64,000 bases of DNA. It comes from Anthoceros angustus (lineage: Eukaryota > Streptophyta > Anthocerotopsida > Anthocerotales > Anthocerotaceae). The notes below the pieces were generated by a model. The model had not been told where the DNA came from and ran no database searches. It saw only the letters and a program-made list of their open reading frames with translations. Shown here one piece after another: positions 1 through 11,478 of the stretch; the first letter of the stretch is position 1; the number at the start of each line of letters is the position of its first letter. Both the position numbers and the translations under genes were made by a program. The stretch lies in contig MU008191.1 in assembly GCA_010909165.1 (NCBI GenBank), positions 558,001 to 622,000 of the forward strand, read 5' to 3'.

Positions 1-3000
1 GGGATGAATGTGCCCGAAAGTATCAGCTGGAGGTGCTGGGACAAGCTCAGGAGAAGAACACTATCGCCTTTCTTGAGACGGGGGCGGGTAAGACTCTCAT
101 AGCAGTTATGCTGATGAAGAGCAAGTATGAAATGATGCGACAGAATGGGGAGAAGATGCTGGCGGTGTTTCTCGTGCCGAAGGTGCCGTTGGTTTACCAG
201 GTACTGACTCTATGTGGAGGTGACGGAAGCTCGTAGAAAGGCTATGGATTAAGTTTGTTTTGCAGTTCTGGCCTGTTCAGGCAGAGGTGGTAACCAGATC
301 CGCGCACTTTTGTGTGCAGCAAGCAGAAGTGATTCGAGAAGGGACAGGTTTCAATGTGGGACACTACTGTGGAGAGATGGGTCAAGATTTCTGGGATCCA
401 AGAAGGTGGCAGCGGGAGTTTGAGACTAATGAAGTATGTAGATAATGGCGTTACTTACAATGTTGACTTTGATCTATTTCATGGCTTCTGTGTGTCTCAC
501 ACTTTCTTGTCATGACTTCAGGTCCTTGTAATGACTGCCCAAATTCTGCTGAACATCTTGAGGCATAGCATTGTCAGAATGGAATCCATCGATCTCCTTA
601 TCCTGGACGAGTGTCATCATGCTGTCAAAAAGCATCCTTACTCGTTGGTGATGTCTGAGTTCTACCACATGACCAGCAAAACGAAGAGGCCTGCAGTTTT
701 CGGCATGACAGCATCCCCAGTCAATTTGAAGGGTATGTGCATTTAACTTTGTACAGGTAACCATGTATAAGCAGAGGCCCTTTGACGACAGCGACATTTG
801 TCAATGCAGGCGTGTCCAACCAGGAAGATTGTGCTGTGAAGATTCGGAATCTGGAGAGCAAGCTTGATTCTATTGTGTGCACAATTAAGGACAGGAAGGA
901 ATTGGAGATGTACGTGCCAACACCGTCAGAAACTGTGGTAGAGTATGACAAGGCTGCTGTGTTATGGTCCTTACGTGAGCAGATTAAGAGTATGGAGTCT
1001 ACCGTTGAACAAGCAGCCAGTCAAAGCTCCAAACGAAGTAAGTGGAGATTCATGGGTGCTAGAGATGCTGGGTCAAAAGAGGAACTTCGTCTGGTGTATG
1101 GAGTTTCAGAGAGGACCGAGAGTGATGGTGCTGCGAGCTTGGGACAGAAGTTACGCGCTATCGTTTACGCTCTTGATGAGCTTGGCCAGTGGTGTGCATA
1201 CAAGGTAGATATTCTCAGGATTTCATTTTTGGATCATTAGCCTATGATCCTGTTGACCTCTCCCGATTGAAGTTGTTTCATCTATGCATGGCAGGTAGCC
1301 TTGTCATTTCTCACCGCCCTAAGAAATGATGAACGTGCGAATCATCAGCTCGATGTGAAATTCCAAGAGTCCTACCTGAAGAAGGTAGTTGACATCCTCA
1401 GATGCCGCCTTGCTGAAGGAGCTGTCGGGAGTAAACATGCAGGAGAACCAGAGGACGAGGATAAGGATAAGGGCTATGTTTTTGGTGAAGTTGAGGATGG
1501 CGAGCTTCCAGACATCCAAGGTTGGCAGCTTGGACGGTATCCAGTGTTACGATGACCCAGTGGACGTAGGTCATTCAGTTTGGTTCATGTGCTAACTTTT
1601 GTCCACAAAATTTGCAGCTGTTTCTGGGGGCGAGCATGTGGATGAGATTCTTGGAGCAGCCGTGGCAGGTGGCAGGGTAACACCAAAGGTGCAGGCCCTG
1701 ATTAAGATACTGCTAAGTTATCAACACACTGATGATTTTCGAGCTATCATATTTGTGGAGCGGGTCGTTGCTGCTTTGGTCCTTCCTAAGGTACAGGTCA
1801 AGCTGTGGCAGAATTATTGATCAACTGGGAAGTGGGAAGTGGCGTTATCTGTGTTTTTCTCTGTCTGAACGCTGTTCTGGTTGCAAAATCTCTTCTACAG
1901 GTTTTCGCTGAGTTGCCATCCTTGAAATTTGTCAAGTGCGCAAGTCTAATTGGGCACAACAATAATCAGGATATGAGGACGCGGCAAATGCAGGAGACAA
2001 TTTCGAAGTTTCGTGATGGAAGGGTGTGTGGTTTCTTATTTTCACTTCGTAGCGTTCCGTGTTTTATTTTGGGGATTGTTGCATGTTGTTTTAAGTATAA
2101 TTGCTCAGAGCATCGTGATGGGATACTAGTAACCCGTGACGGTGCCTGGTGGGTTGTTGCATGATGTTGCATGATGGGTTGTTGCATGATGGGGTTGTTG
2201 CATGACGTCGCAAGGACCTATCATGAAACATGACGGTGCAGTAACCCATAATGGCTGATTCCGTAACCCATCATGGTACCTGGTGGGTTGTTGCATGATG
2301 TTGCATGATGGGGTTGTTGCATGTTGTCGCAAGGACCCATCATGAAACATGAAGTTGCAATGACTCATTATGGGTTATTGCAACCCTTATCGGAGTACAA
2401 GTTTCTTTTGTTGACGCAGGAGACTCCTTTCTTGCTCTCAGCCCGCATCTGGCTGCCACGACTGTTGCCAGAGGGATGGACTCTGTCGAAGAAGTGAAAA
2501 TCTATGTATATTTTGGATGTACACCCAAATGTTCATCTGGGTGTATTGCCAAAATTAATGTAGATTTTCTACTGGCTGACGTCAAATGGAAGAAGTGCAA
2601 CCCACATCTCTGCTGATATCAAGGTGGCTATGTCATTTATAGGTTACGCTGCTCGTGGCCACAAGTGTTGCTGAAGAAGGTTTGGATATTCGGCAGTGCA
2701 ATGTGGTTATTCGGTTTGATCTAGCGAAGACTGTGCTTGCGTACATTCAGTCACGAGGTCGTGCCCGCAAGCCGGGTTCAGATTACATTCTGATGTTGGA
2801 GAAGTAAGCAAGAAGTTGAATGTTGTGGGAGTAATATCGCGTAGCATGTCATTATTTCACTCAAAGTGTTGGTACTTAAATGGTTGTTGGATGTCACAGA
2901 GGCAACTTGACTCACGAGGCTTTCCTGCGAAATGCTCGGAATAGTGAGGAAACCCTTCGCAAGGAAGCTGTTGAGAGGACAAGTCTTGACTTTAAAGCAT

Positions 3001-6000
3001 TTGAACCATCGGAACCGGATGGTGGTGATGTGTATCAAGTTCCTTCAACAGGTGCTACAGTCAGCCGGAATTCTGCGGTGGGGCTGATTCATTTCTATTG
3101 CTCGCAGCTGCCAAGTGACAGGTATTTGCTATCACTGTCCTGTGATGTCTTCCGACATGGTCATTTGGCAATCTTTTGGATCCGTTAGTCCTGTGCTTAG
3201 CTTACTTGTCTTTATTATTAGATACTCGATTCTGCGACCGGATTTTTTTATGACCCAAATTGACAAAGAAAATGGGGCTCCAAAATACTCCTGCAAGTTG
3301 CAGCTACCATGTAATGCGCCTATTGGAGTTATTGAGGGCCCAGTGTGCTCATCTATTCGAGGTGCTCAGCAGGTTGGACTGTGATGCACAACTGATTCTT
3401 CATGCTTCTCTGTTGTGTGACATAGCTCCCAGGTTCCAACTAACTCTGTGCTGCGGCAGGCCGTATGCCTTGAAGCATGTAAGAAGCTGCATGAGATGGG
3501 AGCATTTACAGACATGCTTTTACCGGATAAGGGGAGTGGTGGAGAAGCTGAAAAAATGGAAGAGGCGGAGGAAGGCGAACCTCTACCTGGAACGGCTCGT
3601 CACAGGGAATATTATCCTGAGGGAATTGCTGAGGTTCTAAGGGTGGGTGGCTAATGTGTTTGGTGTGCAATTGAGTGCGGAAGTCATGCGTGGTTTGCCA
3701 GTTTCAAGTGTTTATCATTATTGTTCTGTTTTAGGGGGATTGGATTCTTGGTGGGAAAGACCCTACAGAGACATGGTCACTATCTTTCTACAAGGTATCT
3801 TGCAAGAACATGGGTTTTTCTAGAGATCCTCTACTGACGGAAACATGTGACTTTGCGCTGCTGTTTGATAAAGAAGTGGATCCTGAGGTCAGTGTTACAA
3901 TTTTATAGTTGCATAGTTTTGTATGCTGGCGTCATGTCCTTAATGTCCAAGAAAGCCTTGAAGGGTAGTCTTGGCCACTATGCTTGATGCATTGGGCGAT
4001 GCTCTTTCCTTCGCTGAACTTGATGCATGTGAATGTCTTCCAGGTTTTGGCAATGTCAATGGATTTGTTTGTCTCGAGAACTATGACCACAAGGGCATCT
4101 CTCCATCACTGTGGTTCGCTGGAAGTTGATGCATCTCAGGTGATTGTCACCATTCCTTGCACCATATGTGATAGTGTTTTGAGTTCTGCCGTAAATCAAT
4201 TATTGGCCTTCATCTCTCCTCGGTGCACCTCTAGTTGGCCCCTGTTCAATGTACTAAGTTCAGATGTCTGTTTATGCTGTGTGCAGCTAGACAAGCTAAA
4301 GAGCTTTCATGTAAGGCTGATGAGTATTGTGCTCGACGTTGACGTTGAACCTGCAACAACCCCTTGGGATCCTGTGAAGGCCTATCTTTTTGTCCCCATT
4401 GTTCAAGGCACATCAGATGCAGATACTCTTGTCGATTGGAAATGTGTTGAGGAAACTCTTGACACGAAAGCCTGGTCCAATCCTTTACAAAGAGCCCGTC
4501 CAGATGTCTATCTTGGAACAGATGAGCGTGCCCTTGGTGGTGATCGCAGGGAATATGGATTCGGAAAACTGCGCCATGGCTATTCCCTTGGCCAGAAAGC
4601 CCATCCCACGTATGGAATACGTGGAGCTGTTGCAAAGTATGATACTGTAAAGGCATCAGGTCTTGTTCCTGGTCGAGATTCTGCGTCCATCATAGAGGAG
4701 TTAATTCCTGAGCCTGGCAAGCTGTGGATGGCAGACGGTGTGGCTGACATTGATTGCCTAGCTGGGAGAATTGTTACTGCGGTGCATTCTGGAAAGAGGT
4801 TTTATGTTGATTCTGTGAGGGTTGAGATGAATGCTAACAGTTCATTCCCAAGGAAGGAAGGATACTTGGGTCCTCTAGAATACAGCACTTACGGGGATTA
4901 TTACAAGCAAAAGTAACCATTTCTCTCCAGATGTTTGTGTTGTGCATTCCTACCCAGGCTTTATGCTTAGCTAGTTGCTCACTTTTCTTGCATCTGTAAT
5001 ACAGGTATGGTGTTGATCTTCGCTACAAAACTCAGGCTCTACTCAGGGGCAGAGGTGTTTCACATTGCAAGAACCTGCTGTCCCCTCGATTTGAGTCCAC
5101 CGATGGTAGGTTCTGGTCCCTGGAGATAGTTAAAAATATTTAAGCAAAAGTCTGTGTTGTTGATGCAACTAGTCTTTGTTAGAAATTGTTCTCTAACCAG
5201 ATACCCATGTACTGATGTTGTAAATTGACATCCAGGCAATGCTAACGGTGCTGATGAGCAGCTGGACAAGACATACTTCGTCATGTTGCCGCCAGAGTTG
5301 TGCCTTGTACACCCTTTGCCAGGTCCCTTAGTACGAGGTGCTCAGCGTCTGCCCTCCGTAATGAGAAGGGTCGAGAGTATGTTGCTGGCCATTCAGCTTA
5401 AGCACCAGATTGCCTACCCTATTCCAGCAGCCAAGGTGATAGTCCATTCCATTTTCTATAGGCTTGATGACTGTAAGACTGCTTGCATAGGTTAAGATCT
5501 TCATGGGCATGGAAGCTTGCTCCAAGTATTCGTCTGCTTCGGTTATGTGCAACTCTCTCATCATTTTACCACTTGCATATGCTCTCCTGTCATCAAGGTC
5601 TACCCAGGTTGAAAAGTTGAATTATTTGAGGTGACTCATGATGTATTACAGGTGTTGGAGGCGTTAACTGCAGCTTCATGCCAGGAGACTTTCTGTTATG
5701 AACGTGCTGAATTGTTGGGCGATGCATACCTGAAGTGGGTGGTCAGTCGTAGGCTGTTTCTGAAGTTTCCAAGTAAGCACGAGGGACAGCTCACACGTAT
5801 GCGACAGCAAACAGTTAGTAATTCAGTACTATATCAATTTGCCCTCGAGAAGGGGTTGCAGAGTTACATTCAGGCTGACCGTTTTGCTCCATCCCGTTGG
5901 GCTGCACCTGGGGTGCTCCCTGTCTTTGATGAGGACACTAAAGACCCAGATTGGTCGGCTCCTCCGGTTCCTGAGGAGGTGCAAGAGGTTGACAAGATGG

Positions 6001-7650
6001 AGACAGAGGATGGTGAAATGGTTCATCATCAGCAAAAAGATACGATCAAGGTGGTCGGTGTGGAGAATGGTGACATTCAGGAAATTGAGGACGATTCAGA
6101 AGCTATGGAGGATGGAGAGATAGAGGGGGATTCTAGTTCATATCGGGTGCTTTCAAGCAAAACACTGGCTGATGTTGTAGAGGCGCTTATTGGGATCTAT
6201 TATGTTGAGGGTGGCCAACAAGCTGCAACACATGTGATGAACTGGATTGGGATACCAGTGGATTTTGATGAAACTGATAGCCAGAAAGCAAGGGCTGGTT
6301 CTATTGTACCAGAGACGGTGGCCCGAAGCATAGACTTTGATGGGCTACAGGCTGCCATCGGTTACCCATTCCGCGAGAAGAGTCTCCTCGTCGAAGCAAT
6401 AACACATGCCTCTCGGCCATCCTCAGGGGTGCCATGTTATCAGCGATTAGAGTTTGTCGGGGATGCTGTATTAGACCATCTGATCACTCGTCATCTCTTC
6501 TTCAGCTATACAGACCTTCCCCCAGGTCGGCTGACAGACCTGCGAGCGGCTGCGGTCAATAATGAGAATTTTGCCCGTGTCACCGTAAAGAACAAGCTTC
6601 ACGTGCATTTACGGCATGGGTCCAGTGCTTTGGAGACTCAGGTGAACTCATGTTGCTTTCTATATTGCCTGATGCATTTTCTGACAGAATGTTTGAAATC
6701 CTTGTCCGCCCTGCACTTAAAATTGCGAGGTAATCTTGTTTCCATATGTGTGCTTGTTTCTGCTTCAGATCCGAGATTTTGTTAAGGATATCCAAAGTGA
6801 ATTAGACAAGCCCGGAGTTAATTCATTTGGGCTGGGTGACTTCAAAGCGCCGAAGGTACTTGGGGATATTCTGGAGTCAGTCGCCGGAGCAATCTTCCTT
6901 GACAATGGCCTTGACACAGACGTTGTGTGGAAGGTGTCCCTCTTACCTGTTGGTATTGTTATCTGCCTTCAGCTCTGTTTTCCCTCTTGCTAACTGCCTT
7001 TTGTACAGGTTTTTGAACCCCTCCTACAACCCATGGTGACTCCGGAGACACTACCCATGCACCCTGTCCGAGAGCTGCAGGAACGTTGCCAGCAACAAGC
7101 CGAGGGTCTGGAGTACAAGGCAACCCGTGAAGGTAATGTGGCCACAGTTGAGGTGTATGTGGATGGAGTGCAAATCGGCATAGCACAGAACCCTCAGAAG
7201 AAAATGGCCCAAAAGCTGGCTGCAAGAAATGCCTTGGCCATACTGAAGGAAAAGGAACTGAACGAGGCGGAAGCGGAGAAGGCTGCTGCCGCCGAATCAG
7301 GGAAGACAACGAAAACCCCTGTTTTCACCAGGCAGACGTTGAACGACATCTGCCTCCGACGGCAGTGGCCCATGCCTCAGTACAAGTAAGCATCACAACT
7401 CCCGAACTTCTCCTTCGACTGACTGCTCTTAGTACACTCCACATCTCCTAATGCCGCCTATGATAACGCGCTGTGCAGATGCGTGACTGAAGGTGGTCCG
7501 GCACACGCCAAGAGGTTCACTTACTCTGTTCGTGTGCACACAACTGAGCAAGGGTGGACTGAAGAGTACGTGGGCGAGCCCATGCCCAGTGTGAAGAAGG
7601 CGAAGGATTCAGCCGCGGTCATCTTGTTGCAGCATTTGAAACGGCGGTGA
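1..7650 (+). CDS. DCL1: DICER-LIKE 1 (miRNA-processing RNase III), 5'-partial
   Basis: Nuclear endoribonuclease that cuts pri-/pre-miRNA hairpins into miRNA duplexes. Exons: 1-200, 320-433, 522-732, 810-1204, 1295-1520, 1618-1790, 1901-2023, 2643-2803, 2900-3121, 3222-3372, 3460-3642, 3735-3887, 4044-4139, 4287-4912, 5005-5105, 5236-5435, 5652-6641, 6769-6933, 7009-7385, 7479-7650. All join in frame with GT/AG introns and give 1678 residues; the frame is open at base 3. By window residue: Walker A LETGAGKT at 24-31, DECHH at 133-137, helicase-C to about 535 ([10 protein letters not shown]), Dicer dimerisation region about 590-690, PAZ in the 626-bp exon, RNase IIIa ([11 protein letters not shown]) near 1127, an acidic linker, RNase IIIb ([14 protein letters not shown]) near 1374, and two dsRBDs at about 1512-1590 and 1600-1678. 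The match to angiosperm DCL1 is close throughout, which rules out DCL2-4. Arabidopsis DCL1 is about 1,900 residues, so mainly the poorly conserved N-terminus is missing. Introns are about 75-220 bp except intron 7 in this numbering (619 bp). Confidence 0.97.
2120..2395 (+). repeat. Imperfect tandem repeats in DCL1 intron 7
   Basis: Short words such as TTGTTGCATGATG and ACCCATCATG recur. A block of about 130 bp, from the TTGCATGATG cluster through CGCAAGGAC and ATCATGAAACATGA, appears twice (about 2150-2280 and 2281-2395). This block, not the hairpin, accounts for much of the extra intron length. Confidence 0.75.
2486..2581 (+). ncRNA. Candidate intronic pre-miRNA hairpin in DCL1 (MIR1047-like)
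   Basis: Seen: the arm at 2494-2527 pairs with 2538-2572 around a 10-nt loop (2528-2537). By hand about 30 of 34 positions pair, counting G-U, with two 2-nt internal loops and one bulge; weaker pairing extends to about 2486/2581. It lies on the sense strand of the long DCL1 intron, about 60 nt before the 3' splice site at 2642. Known: Physcomitrium patens carries MIR1047 in an intron of DCL1a, and cropping of the hairpin competes with correct splicing. Inferred: this is the orthologous locus. I did not compare the mature sequence, so the family name is a proposal. Confidence 0.75.
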
Positions 7651-8171
7651 TCGGACTCACATTTATCAACCCTATCCATTTTTCCTGCATTCTTGTGCTC
7701 TACAGCTAATCCAGCTGTCGACGTCGAAAATTTTCTTAGGCTAGGTAATGAGATGCCTCAAAGCTGGAGCATCGGATCGATCATTTTGGTCTTCGACAGC
7801 CCCAAATTGGTGCGACTTTAAACGACTTAATATTACTTGCTGGACGCGTCGAGGACCATTGCGACTACGTATCTTTGTTGTCTTATGGTAATAAAGAAAC
7901 CCTGGTTGAAATCTCAGTAGGATGACGCTCCAGGCAATGCTGGCCAGACAAAAGCCTATCCACTTAGAAGGTAAAACCCAACCCCCGAAGTGCCAGGATG
8001 TCAGCTGAAGCTTGAAACCCTGGCACTTGGATCGGCGTACTCGCGGCAATCCATCCATCTGCGGTTCGATCTTGCGTCGTTGCCGTTTTGGAACAGGTGT
8101 CCTTGATGCAGGTTGGAATTGTGGGAGCAGCTCTGGCGTAGCTGCAGTGGAAGGATCTTGGCCGTGTGGGG
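7651..8171. other. Intergenic: DCL1 3' end and NdhM promoter
   Basis: About 520 bp between the DCL1 stop and the NdhM start. It must hold the DCL1 3' UTR and the NdhM promoter and leader. The second half is GC-rich. No further gene or RNA is seen. Confidence 0.6.
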
Positions 8172-9051
8172 ATGGCAGGCGTGGTGGCCGCTCAGCCGTG
8201 CGTGGCCCTTGCGCGCGGGAGCCTTCAGTCTTCGTCCGCAGGCATTCAGCAGCGCGGGCAACTTTGCGGCCAGGGTTTGGCAATAGGTGCGTCTGAGGGG
8301 AGCAGCAGGGGCCGGAGATGGCAGCCGCTGAAGGTCAGGGCGGAGGGGTCCGGACTGTCCAAGCAGCAGGGAGGGCGGTGGCTTAGCTGCACCACCAGGC
8401 ATGTGCGCCTATTTGCCGGTGAGCTTAATCCCGAGACCAGAATACTGGACCAGTCCGATGAGAAACTCGGCAAGCTGTCCCTCATCCTGGATCCCGACAA
8501 CGAGTTCGTCTGGCCCGAGGATAAGGAGCAACAGGTGTACGCGTACTTCACAGAGCTGGTGGACAACTATGCTGTGAGTCACCTGCTCCGAAAAACCCTG
8601 TTGCTTTGCTTCCGTATCCTAAACTACATGTCTACAGGGTCGTGTGCTGTCAACGGTGATTGTGTTTCACTTGTCCTCCCCCGTTGAGTATCCTGCTTCC
8701 TTGTATCGGTTCCCCAGCAACCTTACTTCTGTTTCATGTATTTCCGTTTGTCCCAAACAGGGAGAGTGATCATGAAAGGAGCTGTGTGCCCCCTCAAGTC
8801 GTCCTTGATTTTTCTTGATCCCTAACTTGCCGTGGAGATCCCAAGTATCTCCAACTCACGACTCCCTGATTTTCTTGCAGGGTGCGGATCTGACGGAGTA
8901 CACTCTCCGGCTGATAGGCTCAGACATCGAGCACTACATCCGCGGCATGCTGCTCAAGAACGAGATCAAGTACAACCTAAACTGCCGAGTGCTTAACTTC
9001 AGCATGGGCCGGCCCCGCATCGAAGGCCTGGATGTGGAGGACGAGGAGTGA
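8172..9051 (+). CDS. NDHM: NAD(P)H-quinone oxidoreductase subunit M, chloroplastic
   Basis: Nuclear-encoded subunit of the chloroplast NDH complex, which works in cyclic electron flow around photosystem I at the thylakoid. Two exons, 8172-8573 and 8881-9051, give 190 residues. The first in-frame ATG is 8172. Residues 1 to about 75 are rich in Ala, Ser, Gly and Arg with few acids, as in a plastid transit peptide. The conserved core starts at RHVRLFAGELNPET, continues through LILDPDNEFVW and YFTELVDNY, and in exon 2 has LTEYTLRLIGSDIEHYIR and VLNFSMGRPRI, all typical of NdhM. The length is near that of angiosperm NdhM (about 210). The 307-bp intron falls in the core with no frame change. It starts about 520 bp after DCL1 on the same strand but is unrelated in function. 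Confidence 0.93.
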
Positions 9052-10828
9052 CAAGACAGTCCACTCCGCCTCCGGTTTGTTCCACCTTGAAACAAGAAGA
9101 ACCACCCTTGCAACCTTCCTAAGCAGGTGGTCCCTTCAGCCACGGTGTATGTAACACATTCTTCCCTTTGTACAGTACTTGCACAGTAAAACCATGCCGA
9201 AGGACGCAAGCTTTGCTCAAACCCTAGCCCTAAGCGCTCCGCCCGGGAAGTTCACGTTGCATCTCTCCGTGACCAACCTCCTTTTCCACCCGCACGGCGG
9301 AGAGTACTGCTAACCTCGAACTCCCTCCAACCTCCCAAGACGAATCCTTTTCCATCTCCCTCGTTCCTCCTAAGAGGGCGCAGCAATATCACAGCAAATA
9401 CGGCAAATACGCACTGTCGTCTCCATCCCCGCCCGGCAGCAAGCAACAGACGACGAAGCACCACCTGAGAACGCACCGAGCCGGTCCAGAAGCTTCCCGA
9501 CTGCAACTGCGGGATCAACCTCGCCAACACCAAGACGGACTGTGCCTAAGCAGGATCAAGGAAAGCACAGGCTTGCTATTGCGGTACACTGGGAGTCGGC
9601 CGGGCCCAGAGGCTGAGAGGCTGGCTGTGGATGCAAGTGGCAGGCCCGGAAGCCGGAAGCGGGGCCTCATGTATCACGGGCCGCAGGTACCGCCTGCCCA
9701 GTAGAGTTGGAGCCGGGCGGTCGGCGACAGGCATTGGCTGGCATACCGGGCGGGCGTGTCGGCACCAGGGGACGGTGGCTCGCTGCTTGCCGCTCTGCCG
9801 TACTTTCGTGCCACAGCGTACCGACTTTTATTACTCCTGCTGTCCTGCAGTTCATCAAGTTGCTGCCACGCCATTCCTATCTGCAGGCAACTACAACTGC
9901 TACCGTCACGCCTCCACTCACACCTCCACTTGGAAGGAAAGGGAAGTGTGCATGTTGCATGTAAATAATATGTATGTCCATTCCCTGCTCCCTGCTCCCT
10001 GCTTCCTGCTTTGCATCTCTTCACATGAGGAAGACCCATGTCTCAAGTTGTACCACATGTTTTTTTGTTTGGTGTGATGCAATTGATAATATGGGGTCTG
10101 GTCTGATTTGGGGGGGATGGGAGGAGAAGAGGAGGGTGGTGAAGGGAAAGAGAGCATCGAGCGTATGAGTCAAAAGCAGCATTCCCAAGAATGAAGTATT
10201 GGATACCGCGTACAAAATGCTTGATTCAAAGGATTGCATGCTTTCCATGCCCGTCGTGCAGCTCACAGCCCGCGGTGGAGTAGAGGGTCACGGTGGGCAA
10301 ATATAGGCAACCCCAGCCACATGCCCGGGCTGGGCTGGGTTTAGGGAATCGAGGTTCGAGGAAGGAGAGGAGACGAGAAGCGAAGAGAAGAGAAGAAAAT
10401 CGAGTCGGCTTCGTGGAAGAAGGTCCCCGCCCGCCGCCTTCTGAAATCCCTGCGCGCGCCACACTCTCTCTGCGTGTCTGTAGCGGGACATCGGGGGAAA
10501 AAGGAATTTCACTCTCTCCTGGCTTCCGTTGGCTTTCCGTTCCCCATCTTCCCCTTCTGGCCTTGGGTGGCGGGATTGTCGTTGGTTCGTTCCTTCTTCT
10601 GCCATCCTTCCTCTCCTTTCTCCCGCGCCTCCCACTGTGCATGTCGGTTGCCTCGCTCTTTTGGGTTCCTTCCGTTCCCTTCCCTTCCCTGCCCCTCAGT
10701 TTCTTCCTTCACTTCCCGGCTCTGTTATAAGGTCTCGGGCGCGAGGCAGAGCTCGGGCAATCGCTTGGTGTGAGTGGGAGCAGCTGTGCATTCTGCGACC
10801 CCGCTGTCGCTGCTGTTGTTGGGCTTTG
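9052..10828. other. Intergenic: NdhM 3' end and upstream region of the EF-hand gene
   Basis: Contains the NdhM 3' UTR and, from about 10,300 on, GC-rich and pyrimidine-rich DNA that probably includes the promoter and transcribed leader of the EF-hand gene. Open frames here on both strands are low-complexity and resemble no family I know. Confidence 0.5.
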
Positions 10829-10971
10829 ATGGTAAGGCATTGCAGGAGACCTTGTCTGCTGGGACACGGCCTGGTGCGGCTAAGATTGAGGCTCATGAAT
10901 TGAGAGGAGCAGAGCAGAAAGGGGCGGCTAAGATTGAGCCTCATGAATTGAGAGAGGAGGAGAGGCAGTAA
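10829..10971 (+). promoter_or_regulatory. Leader of EF-hand gene: uORF and 48-bp tandem duplication
   Basis: An upstream ATG at 10829 opens a 24-codon frame ending at 10903, before the main ATG at 11074. Two adjacent 48-bp units (10876-10923 and 10924-10971), each containing GCGGCTAAGATTGAG and CTCATGAATTGAGAG, lie in the same leader. If transcription starts upstream, as the GC-rich DNA suggests, the uORF could lower translation. The transcription start is not known. Confidence 0.4.
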
Positions 10972-11073
10972 GGGGCAAGGGAGGAGGAAGGTTCTGTGGA
11001 TGTCTTGCTGCGAAAATTGAGCCTGGGAGAGGAAGGGAAGGGGAGCGCCAATCTGCGACAGCGGGAGTTCAGC

Positions 11074-11478
11074 ATGGGTGCGGGCGGGGACGGTAAGAAA
11101 TACGGCGAGACGGAGGAGTTTCAAGACTTCCTGCCCATCATGGCGCAGAAGCTGAGCGAGCAGGAGTTCTTGGAGGAGCTCTGCAACGGCTTCCGCCTGC
11201 TGGCGGATCCCCGCTCCGGGACCATCACCTTCTCCAGCTTGAAGAAGAACGCCAAATGGCTGGGGCTGGAGGGAATGACGGATGCGGAGCTCAAGACTAT
11301 GATTCAGGAGGGGGATACGGACGGGGACGGCGCGCTCAACGAGCACGAATTCTGCGTGTTGATGATCAGGACCAGCCCCACGCTCCTGTCCCAGGCGCAG
11401 GACCTGCTGGACGATGCTCTGCAAGAAGAGCTGGCGGACTTCATGGACTTGGATGACTCCTCCTACAGGCTCTCGTGA
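11074..11478 (+). CDS. Single-EF-hand calcium-binding protein, PBP1/KIC type
   Basis: Small calcium sensor of the plant family that includes PINOID-binding protein 1 and KIC (the KCBP kinesin-interacting protein). These bind partners such as AGC kinases or the calmodulin-binding kinesin in the cytosol. The 134-residue length from ATG 11074 fits the family (about 125-135). Seen: the lead motif EEFQDFLPIMAQKL, the core ELCNGFRLLADPRSGTITF, and one canonical EF loop at residues 81-92 (DTDGDGALNEHE) followed by FCVLMIRTSPTLL. The only other loop-like segment lacks calcium ligands, as is usual in the family. The frame is open 78 bases further upstream, but only from a GTG, so the ATG is preferred. 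No intron. Which family member it equals cannot be decided. Confidence 0.88.
   Translation: MGAGGDGKKYGETEEFQDFLPIMAQKLSEQEFLEELCNGFRLLADPRSGTITFSSLKKNAKWLGLEGMTDAELKTMIQEGDTDGDGALNEHEFCVLMIRTSPTLLSQAQDLLDDALQEELADFMDLDDSSYRLS

Noticed and set aside
1521-1617. Apparent extra DCL1 coding sequence (YDDPVD) in another frame of an intron
   Set aside because: Using it would need an intron of under 30 bp or a frameshift; the direct join 1520 to 1618 is in phase and gives a normal protein.
9918-10712. Overlapping open frames before the EF-hand gene
   Set aside because: Low-complexity products of GC/pyrimidine-rich DNA in several frames at once; better explained as promoter and leader.
10996-11073. 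Upstream extension of the EF-hand protein
   Set aside because: It would start at GTG, which nuclear genes rarely use; ATG 11074 gives the family's usual length.
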